DNA of 20,131 bases from Coprococcus sp. (lineage in GTDB: Bacteria > Bacillota > Clostridia > Lachnospirales > Lachnospiraceae): NCBI GenBank assembly GCA_016296785.1, contig JAEDHX010000032.1, forward strand, positions 1 through 20,131, in the 5' to 3' direction. This document shows, in pieces, positions 13,935 through 20,131 of the stretch. The notes below the pieces were generated by a model. The model was not told where the DNA came from. It saw nothing but the letters and a program-made list of their open reading frames with translations, and did no database searches. The position numbers and the translations under genes are program-made. Every line of letters starts with the position of its first letter. Positions within the stretch are counted from its first letter, which is position 1.

Positions 13935-15530
13935 TTATACTCTCATGCTATTCTTAAGGCGACGCACTATACCGGCAGCAATCCCAATAAATAGGAATAC
14001 AAATGGCGTTGTAATTGCCTGATTTATATTAAATGTACCCTGTGCACAATAAGCAAAAACTACTGCTAATACAGCATATAACAAAGGTTCCTTATTACCT
14101 AGCTTAACACATGAAATAATAGTACTAACAATTACGCCAAGATATGATACAAGTCCAAATAAACCAAGTGTTACCAGATATTGTAAATATTCATTATGTG
14201 CATTGTCATATACCATTCCTGTAATTTCCTGCATTTCCTCAGCATAGCTTCCCATCATAAGCGCAAGTACTGATTCATTGCCATTACCAAACAGCTTTTT
14301 TCCTATTGGAAAATCATTATAAATGCTAATAAGACGTTTCCATACAAAGCCTCGATATGTGCCCCAATTATCATCAAATACGAATATTTCCCACTTCTTA
14401 TTTATTCCAATTAATACCAGCACTATTATAACAATAGAAATTACCAGAGCAGCAAATATCATCTGCACCTTAACTGACGATATAGAAATCCCTTTAGAAG
14501 AAAGCAGTTTACATAACACAAACAGCAGTAATACAATTACAAATGCGATAACAACAATACCAATGTGCTCTGACACCCTGTTAAATCCCGATATTTTTAT
14601 TAGACCACGGCCGCTAATGCTTGAAATAAGTGATATTAATATGTAGCCACCTATACTAATAGCAATACTAAGAAAATATTCCGCCTTTTTATCATTTGCA
14701 ATTGAAACAAATAATAGCACTATCACTGCTACTCCAATTCCTGCAAATACACTATCGCTTCCTGCTGTAAGAATTGAAGCTCCACCAGCTAGTATAACAG
14801 CACCGTATAAAATCTTATTAATAAGCTTCGTCTCAAAAATAAACAAGGCCCAAAATAGCGGAAGGCTAATACAAATAAAGCTTGCATATATGTTTATATT
14901 ACCAAGGGTTGATATAAACATTCCAATATTCCTCCCACTAAGCCCTTCCTGAAGCTTGAATGGGTCAAGCTCTAAATGCTGCACTATTCCCAATACAAAC
15001 ATTAATAAGGATGCAACAGCAAAGGTTGGCATAATAAAGCTCTTCATATTATTGCCATAGGATAAGCACACATACATAATGAATACAATAATCAAAAACT
15101 GCAGACCGCATCTTCTTCCATCAATACCCGAAAATGCACTGCTTTTATTATCTGCCATAATATATGCTAACACTCCTGCTATGAAAAAAAGTGCCATCCA
15201 TATATCAGTTGACATAATACTTCTATAGCATTTCTTACCATTTTCATTATCTGCCATATATTTAATTATACCGCTACTATATGTAAGAGAATTCAGATAC
15301 TTAAACAGCACGGCAATTGCAAATACTATACTGTATATTACAACGCCTGTTACAAATAACAGATACTTTGTTTTTGTAATATCAAAGTATCTGTTATGCA
15401 TAAACAGTGGATAAATCACCAGCAAATAAAGAATAAATGCATTAGTTACCCACATCACTATCTCATCGGTGTATCTTATCCTGTCCTTTTTTCTCTTCTT
15501 ATCTCTAGCATTATTTGTTAAAGAAGACAT
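13935..15530 (-). CDS. O-antigen ligase-like polytopic membrane protein (Wzy_C family)
   Basis: A 531-residue protein with more than ten hydrophobic segments after a short basic cytoplasmic N-terminus. The family pattern of WaaL/Wzy/PglL-type glycan ligases is visible: LGNINIYASFICISLPLFWALF in the middle, a large loop (about residues 380-440) and the DNAHNEYLQYLVTLGLFGLVSYLG block with His445, the usual catalytic-region motif. In Gram-positives such proteins ligate or polymerise cell-surface glycans; the actual substrate is unknown, and no glycosyltransferase or polysaccharide gene is adjacent. Its ATG is 1 nt after the upstream stop codon (TAA-T-ATG), so it is tightly coupled to the flavin reductase-rubredoxin gene. 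Confidence 0.85.
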   Translation of the reverse strand: MSSLTNNARDKKRKKDRIRYTDEIVMWVTNAFILYLLVIYPLFMHNRYFDITKTKYLLFVTGVVIYSIVFAIAVLFKYLNSLTYSSGIIKYMADNENGKKCYRSIMSTDIWMALFFIAGVLAYIMADNKSSAFSGIDGRRCGLQFLIIVFIMYVCLSYGNNMKSFIMPTFAVASLLMFVLGIVQHLELDPFKLQEGLSGRNIGMFISTLGNINIYASFICISLPLFWALFIFETKLINKILYGAVILAGGASILTAGSDSVFAGIGVAVIVLLFVSIANDKKAEYFLSIAISIGGYILISLISSISGRGLIKISGFNRVSEHIGIVVIAFVIVLLLFVLCKLLSSKGISISSVKVQMIFAALVISIVIIVLVLIGINKKWEIFVFDDNWGTYRGFVWKRLISIYNDFPIGKKLFGNGNESVLALMMGSYAEEMQEITGMVYDNAHNEYLQYLVTLGLFGLVSYLGVIVSTIISCVKLGNKEPLLYAVLAVVFAYCAQGTFNINQAITTPFVFLFIGIAAGIVRRLKNSMRV

Positions 15531-15531
15531 A

Positions 15532-16152
15532 TTATTTTACCTTTTCAAAATCAGATGCAGGATGCTTGCATATTGGGCAAATGAAATCCTCCGGCAATTC
15601 CTCTCCTACATATTCATATCCACATATTACACAGCGCCAGATTGTCTGACCATCAGGGGCAGTACCTACCTTCTCAGGCTTTGGCTTAATATTTGAAAGA
15701 TAGTATGAATATGTCACTGATGGTGTATCATCAAGCACATCCATATCTGTTACCTGCGCAATAAATAACAAATGTGTTCCTACATCAACAATTTCCTGAA
15801 CATATGCTGAGATGAAACCATTAGTCCCCTCAGTAATGTAATACAGACCATTTGCACCTCTCTTCATTGAAGAAAAGCCCTCAAACTTATTAACATCTCT
15901 TCCTGACTGGAAACCAAATCTCTTAAATAATGAGAAATCAGCCTTCTCTGACAGAATTGAAACAGTAAGCTTTCTGGTGTTCTTAATCATCTCACAGGTA
16001 AGATTGTTCTTATTAACTGCAACACTAATCATCTGTGGATCTGATGTCAGCTGAATTGCAGTATTTACAATACAACCATTATCCTTCTCACCGTCCTTTG
16101 CTGTAAGGACAAATAATCCATAGCTAAGCTTATGCATTGTTTTGTTGTTCAT
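15532..16152 (-). CDS. Flavin reductase-rubredoxin fusion (high-molecular-weight rubredoxin type)
   Basis: A 206-residue redox protein. Residues 1 to about 160 form an FMN-binding flavin-reductase-like split-barrel domain (LSYGLFVLTAKDGEKDNGCIVNTAIQLTSDPQMISVAVNK). Residues 172-206 are a complete rubredoxin: Cys174, Cys177, Cys192 and Cys195 in WRCVICGYEYVGEELPEDFICPICKHPASDFE hold one iron. The layout matches Hrb of Moorella-like anaerobes, which passes NAD(P)H electrons to a flavodiiron protein to remove O2 or NO. No flavodiiron gene is in the window. GGGAGGT precedes the ATG; the gene starts 24 nt after cls and is followed by the ligase-like gene with 1 nt between, so it sits inside an envelope-type operon. 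Confidence 0.93.
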   Translation of the reverse strand: MNNKTMHKLSYGLFVLTAKDGEKDNGCIVNTAIQLTSDPQMISVAVNKNNLTCEMIKNTRKLTVSILSEKADFSLFKRFGFQSGRDVNKFEGFSSMKRGANGLYYITEGTNGFISAYVQEIVDVGTHLLFIAQVTDMDVLDDTPSVTYSYYLSNIKPKPEKVGTAPDGQTIWRCVICGYEYVGEELPEDFICPICKHPASDFEKVK

Positions 16153-16176
16153 AATATAATACCTCCCATAAATATA

Positions 16177-17718
16177 CTATAATAATGGTGAAAGTAATCT
16201 TAGAATCGCATCTAAAAATGTAATTCTGGATAAATTATTTTTGCACCAATTAGCATCTATCTCTTCCGACTCGTTAAATGTATTCAACATATCCTTCTTT
16301 ATGTCAGATATACAACTTGTCTTATATAATAGTGTACCACATTCGAAGTGATGATAAAAGCTTCTATTGTCCATATTTATTGAACCGATTGAAGCAACCT
16401 TATCATCTGCAATCAGACACTTTGAATGAATAAAGCCCGGCGTATACTGATATATCTTTACACCTGCCGCTAACAATTCCCTGTAACTGGTTGTAGTAAG
16501 TCTGAAAATCGACTTCTTATCAGGAATTGCAGGAGTCACAATCCTTATATCCACACCACGCTTTGCTGTAAGCTTCATTGCTGACATTAGCTCATTTGTT
16601 ACAATAAGATATGGTGTAAATATATAGATGTAATTCCTTGCATCATTTATCATCTGAATATAGATATTCTCTCCAACAACCTCCTTACTAAGAGGACTTG
16701 TTCTATATGGCTGAACATATCCATTTAATATTCTCTTACATGAAGTATCAAACTCCATATCAGGCTTATAATTATTATAGCTTCCCTCAACATACCGTAC
16801 TGAATTCCACATCTGAAGGAACATTACAGTAAAGCTCCATGCACCATCACCATATAGTCTAACTCCGGCATCCTTCCATATACCATGTATTGTAATCTTA
16901 TTTATATATTCATCAGCAATATTAAAGCCTCCGGTATAAGCAATTTTTCCGTCAATTACCATTATCTTTCGATGGTCTCTGTTATTAAATATAGTAGCTA
17001 AAAATGGTACCACCTGATTAAAGGCTATACACTTAATGCCATATCCTTCAAGCTCCTTCCAATAATACTTACTTACATTGAAAATAGAACCTATGTCGTC
17101 ATACATTACGCGTACATCTAAGCCCTCTTGTGCCTTTTCCTTTAGAATATCAAGAATAGAATCCCACATTATGCCATGATCTATAATAAAATATTCAAGA
17201 AAAATATATTTCTTCGCCGTTTTCAAATCACTAATCATGTCCGGCCAGGCATCATCCGCCATTGCATAATATTTTACATCTGTATTCTTATATATTGGAC
17301 CTCTGCCATAGTTTTCAACATATTTTGATAATCTATATGAATCATCTGAAGATAATTCTTCACTACTACATACGTTGTCACCATAAACATTTTCATATAT
17401 TTCCTGCTCTCTTACACGAAGCTGGTTTCTCTTTAGCTTCTTCGGAATAAGAACATGTCCATATAATATATAGAGCAGTCCGCCAAGGATAGGAAATACC
17501 AGTATCGGAACTATCCAGGCAAGCTTAATGTCAGGATTTGTGTCCTTAGTAATTAAATGTATCACTACAAGAAAGCTAATCACAGCTAATATTGCAGACA
17601 CATATATATAATAATACTGAAGACTGATTATTCCGCCTAGAACTACTGCAAGCTGGAGTGCTACAATAAAACACGTCATAACCATTCTGCTAAATATTCT
17701 GTTTAGTATTCTTTTCAT
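16177..17718 (-). CDS. cls: Cardiolipin synthase (phospholipase D family)
   Basis: Makes cardiolipin from two phosphatidylglycerol molecules at the membrane. The 513-residue length fits ClsA-type enzymes. Two N-terminal membrane segments (about residues 14-55 and 67-90) are followed by two HKD motifs: H249-K251-D256 in DHRKIMVIDGKIAYTGGFN and H431-K433-D438 in HSKCLIADDKVASIGSINMD. Both are complete, so the enzyme should be active. It begins a co-directional run with the flavin reductase-rubredoxin and ligase-like genes. The upstream 122 nt are AT-rich and I did not find a convincing promoter pair there. Confidence 0.95.
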   Translation of the reverse strand: MKRILNRIFSRMVMTCFIVALQLAVVLGGIISLQYYYIYVSAILAVISFLVVIHLITKDTNPDIKLAWIVPILVFPILGGLLYILYGHVLIPKKLKRNQLRVREQEIYENVYGDNVCSSEELSSDDSYRLSKYVENYGRGPIYKNTDVKYYAMADDAWPDMISDLKTAKKYIFLEYFIIDHGIMWDSILDILKEKAQEGLDVRVMYDDIGSIFNVSKYYWKELEGYGIKCIAFNQVVPFLATIFNNRDHRKIMVIDGKIAYTGGFNIADEYINKITIHGIWKDAGVRLYGDGAWSFTVMFLQMWNSVRYVEGSYNNYKPDMEFDTSCKRILNGYVQPYRTSPLSKEVVGENIYIQMINDARNYIYIFTPYLIVTNELMSAMKLTAKRGVDIRIVTPAIPDKKSIFRLTTTSYRELLAAGVKIYQYTPGFIHSKCLIADDKVASIGSINMDNRSFYHHFECGTLLYKTSCISDIKKDMLNTFNESEEIDANWCKNNLSRITFLDAILRLLSPLL

Positions 17719-17840
17719 ATGTTCACCTTACATAATTCATTCAAAATGATGGCAATTCATACTATATATATTATATTTTTTCACTAAAATATCTCCTGTA
17801 TGTTCCTGTTAATATAGTATTCTATCCAGCTTGCAGAATT

Positions 17841-17878
17841 AAAAAACCTCTTTTGCAGTATTATTTACAAAAGAGGTT
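17841..17878 (-). terminator. Rho-independent terminator after the Ser-Asp-tailed lipoprotein
   Basis: Minus-strand RNA: AACCTCTTTTG (17868-17878) pairs perfectly with CAAAAGAGGTT (17845-17855) over a 12-nt loop, followed by a U run (17841-17844). It is 18 nt after the lipoprotein stop codon and separates that gene from cls. Confidence 0.88.
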
Positions 17879-17896
17879 CAAATAATATTCTACATA

Positions 17897-19423
17897 CTAT
17901 AATTCACTATCTGAGTCCATATCTGAATCCAAATCTGGGTCCATATCTGAATCACTTTCAATATCTACATCGCTATCTGATTCATCATCAATGATAATAG
18001 TATCACTTCCATCTGAATCCTCGCCACCAAAGCCATAATCCTCTGTAACAAGAACATCCTTCAAATTAATTAGCTCACCTGTTACTGCATCAAGTAAGAT
18101 AAGCTGGATTGGATACTCTGTATCAAGCTTACCTTCAGTTTCCTCACATTCAGCAAATATCCATACAGGAATATATTTATACTTATCACCATCAGATACT
18201 CTGTAGTAGGTAAGTCTTACATCATTAAATGTTACACTATCATAGCTTGTTGCATTCTCTGAATAAAAATCAGATGTTGCAGTTTCAAGAGATTCCAAAA
18301 CCTTTTCCCATGACAATAATTCAACCTTTTCATCCTTATCACCTGTTGGTTTAAGGAAATCATAGCATGACATTTCAAATATGCCGTTATTATCAATTGT
18401 TATTCTATATGTTTCATATACTGAATCATAGAATACATCTTCATCCCATAAATAATCAAGCATATATGTAGTGCCTGTATATGGAGATACACCTTCTACT
18501 GCACGTGCAAATGTAATAACATATCCATCAGTCTCCATACCTAAGATATTGTATGAGCTGTCATTATATTCCCAAATCAAATCTGATACATTTGTATTTA
18601 CTTCATTATCAATTCCACAGCTATTCAAAAATGATTCAGCCATCTCAACAGCTTCTTCTGAAGAAATGCTACACATATTACCTGTTTCTTCTGTGCTCTC
18701 TTCATCTGCGTATTCTCCATCATAATAATATGCTGTTGAAGCACCCTCATATGGGCGATAGTTTATTGTAGCTGATGAAGGATAAAGAGATAAATCAAAG
18801 TAGCTTCCGATTCCATCAGCTGAATTCATAAATGAAAGCATGAATTCGTTATTACCAATATAACCAATATAATCGTCAGCGCTATAATCTCCTGCTCCAT
18901 CACGAGTCTCAGCAGCAGTCTCAAGCTGCTCATTAAGGCTTGTTATATAATCATTATACCATTCAACTGATTCATTATCGCCTTCCTTGGTTGCTTCCTC
19001 AATAAGCTTGTTATATAATTCGATCTCAGCCTCAATATCTCCCTTATATGGCTTATCCCAGTCATATACATATATACCTGCATCCTTATCAAATACAGTT
19101 TCGGCTATTCTCTTCTTATATTCATTATCCATATTAGTTGTCTCATAATAAACAACTGACATGCTATCTGCATTAGGTACTATAATATCATCATCATCAA
19201 TCTTGATACTGCTAAGTCCTGACTTACCTACTGCTATCTCACCTTCATATGATTCAGGAATTCCAAGTCTTGATGCAAGGCTTCCGTCCTTGTTACCACC
19301 ACCGGAACCATCCCCATCAATATAATCAACCTTTTTCTTGCCACATCCTGTCAATACTGTAGCGGCAACAAGCGTAGATACAACAACTAATGCTACAACT
19401 CTTTTTAAACTATATTTTTTCAT
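17897..19423 (-). CDS. Lipoprotein with acidic Ser-Asp tail, function unknown
   Basis: A 508-residue exported lipoprotein. A signal peptide (residues 1-26) ends at lipobox LTGC with Cys27, followed by a Gly/Lys/Asp-rich tether. The body contains Trp/Tyr-rich globular sequence, including SISSEEAVEMAESFLNSCGID, reminiscent of YcdB/PepSY-like repeats in secreted proteins, though I cannot confirm this. The C-terminus from about residue 468 is a tail made almost only of D, S, E and a few M, P, V residues (ESDSDMDPDLDSDMDSDSEL). Start ATG has AAGGAG 6 nt upstream. It has its own promoter and terminator, so it is monocistronic. The tail could bind cations or span the cell wall (inference). Confidence 0.88.
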   Translation of the reverse strand: MKKYSLKRVVALVVVSTLVAATVLTGCGKKKVDYIDGDGSGGGNKDGSLASRLGIPESYEGEIAVGKSGLSSIKIDDDDIIVPNADSMSVVYYETTNMDNEYKKRIAETVFDKDAGIYVYDWDKPYKGDIEAEIELYNKLIEEATKEGDNESVEWYNDYITSLNEQLETAAETRDGAGDYSADDYIGYIGNNEFMLSFMNSADGIGSYFDLSLYPSSATINYRPYEGASTAYYYDGEYADEESTEETGNMCSISSEEAVEMAESFLNSCGIDNEVNTNVSDLIWEYNDSSYNILGMETDGYVITFARAVEGVSPYTGTTYMLDYLWDEDVFYDSVYETYRITIDNNGIFEMSCYDFLKPTGDKDEKVELLSWEKVLESLETATSDFYSENATSYDSVTFNDVRLTYYRVSDGDKYKYIPVWIFAECEETEGKLDTEYPIQLILLDAVTGELINLKDVLVTEDYGFGGEDSDGSDTIIIDDESDSDVDIESDSDMDPDLDSDMDSDSEL

Positions 19424-19471
19424 TGCATGCTCCTTATTTGTATTAGCCTATTATTATTATTCTTAGCGAAC

Positions 19472-19500
19472 ATTATATTACACTTTTTTCAATGTGGCAA
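19472..19500 (-). promoter_or_regulatory. Promoter of the Ser-Asp-tailed lipoprotein gene
   Basis: On the minus strand, -35 TTGCCA (19495-19500), 17-bp spacer, -10 TATAAT (19472-19477), about 50 nt before the start codon. An 8-bp palindrome AACGCGTT lies just upstream near 19509-19516. Confidence 0.7.
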
Positions 19501-19535
19501 GTATGTCCAAACGCGTTCACATTTTTTTCAGATTT

Positions 19536-20120
19536 TTATATTTTCCTTAAGAAATGCTCTCTGTTTGGGTATACTTCCCTAAATGCTCCAAGTGCAGCCC
19601 TTTGCAAGATTTCAAATTCCTTATCCATCTTAAGCATATGAGGAGTGTCAAAAGCAATAACGCTAATTTGTTCAGCAAGCTTCTTAGCAACACTGTCATC
19701 TGAAAGCTGACCCATACCAAATAGCACCGAGGTAAAACCTCTTCCTTTCGCACTAACATCTATATATTTCAAAAATGCATTTTTAATTTCCTTCTGTATT
19801 ATTTCCTTTTGCATGTCGCTTTTTTTATCAATATCAAAAAGACATAGGCTATGTATTATTTCAACTGCCTGTTTTTTCTTTTTACCTCCAAGGTCTACAG
19901 AACCGCTTTCATATAAGAATTTGAGATCCATTAATGCCTTTACAAAATTATCATATCGCGGCTTATTCTTTCCATATCTCATTACCCATAGTTTTTTCAT
20001 GAAATCAACATCTTCACCACAAGAATCATCAATATCGTCAAATAATATTTTCTTTCTTTTTTCTGCATCAACCTCTAAATAGAAGGCTTCCTCTGCTTCT
20101 TTCATCTTATCATCCAACAT
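19536..20120 (-). CDS. Hypothetical protein, 194 aa
   Basis: A highly charged, Lys/Asp/Glu-rich, mainly helical soluble protein with no signal peptide or membrane segment. Recognisable stretches are EAEEAFYLEVDAEKRKKILF near the N-terminus, MRYGKNKPRYDNFVKALMDLKFL in the middle and FGMGQLSDDSVAKKLAEQI near the C-terminus. It resembles uncharacterised Lachnospiraceae proteins of about 200 residues (possibly the DUF6553 group, from memory), with no known function. Only 11 nt upstream are in the window, so the ribosome site and promoter cannot be judged. No clear terminator follows its stop codon. Confidence 0.78.
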   Translation of the reverse strand: MLDDKMKEAEEAFYLEVDAEKRKKILFDDIDDSCGEDVDFMKKLWVMRYGKNKPRYDNFVKALMDLKFLYESGSVDLGGKKKKQAVEIIHSLCLFDIDKKSDMQKEIIQKEIKNAFLKYIDVSAKGRGFTSVLFGMGQLSDDSVAKKLAEQISVIAFDTPHMLKMDKEFEILQRAALGAFREVYPNREHFLRKI

Positions 20121-20131
20121 AATTATTACTC

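Noticed and set aside
17719..17840. Promoter for cls in the AT-rich gap
   Set aside because: TATAAT-like strings are present but none has an acceptable -35 at 16-18 bp; AT-richness alone is not evidence.

Overview
The window reads as low-GC Gram-positive chromosome, most like a Lachnospiraceae member (Clostridia). This inference rests on overall AT-richness, strong AGGAGG-type ribosome binding sites, TTG and GTG starts, a type III glutamine synthetase, two Gram-positive-style lipoproteins and a flavin reductase-rubredoxin fusion. Nearly every gene lies on the minus strand; only two small regulators at 2978-4004 are on the plus strand. I see no tRNA, rRNA, CRISPR array, transposase or integrase.

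Region 1 (1-4004) is a DNA-repair or accessory block. A topoisomerase III gene runs off the left edge. Next to it, dinB (Y-family polymerase) and a small partner gene form an operon. Divergent from dinB is a LexA/CI-like repressor with an XRE helix-turn-helix domain and an S24 autopeptidase domain, followed by a 70-residue XRE protein. The dinB promoter carries two dyads, one in its spacer and one over its -35 box. The cassette is studded with short tandem arrays (7-bp, 13-bp and 7-bp units). It looks like a self-contained DNA-damage switch.

Region 2 (4108-8680) looks like a drug-response cluster: an unknown 115-residue protein, a broken UvrA-like tandem ATPase, a SAM methyltransferase and an MFS efflux pump. 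Two near-identical 21-bp elements with the layout of MerR-family promoters lie upstream of the pump and of the UvrA-like gene, although no MerR gene is in the window. The pump leader also carries a possible 12-codon leader ORF overlapping two mutually exclusive hairpins, and a second near-consensus promoter with a dyad in its spacer.

Region 3 (8754-11113) is glnN (glutamine synthetase III), with a 3' terminator and a 5' leader that appears to contain a terminator plus a competing hairpin.

Region 4 (11178-17718) is a co-directional run: cls (cardiolipin synthase), a flavin reductase-rubredoxin fusion, an O-antigen-ligase-like membrane protein, tyrS with its own promoter, and a lipoprotein. 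Region 5 (17841-20120) holds a second lipoprotein with an acidic Ser-Asp tail, its terminator and promoter, and a 194-residue protein of unknown function.

The strongest candidates for undescribed biology are the two-dyad SOS-like dinB switch, the pump leader with its paired MerR-type sites, and the glnN leader attenuator. All are inferred from sequence alone.
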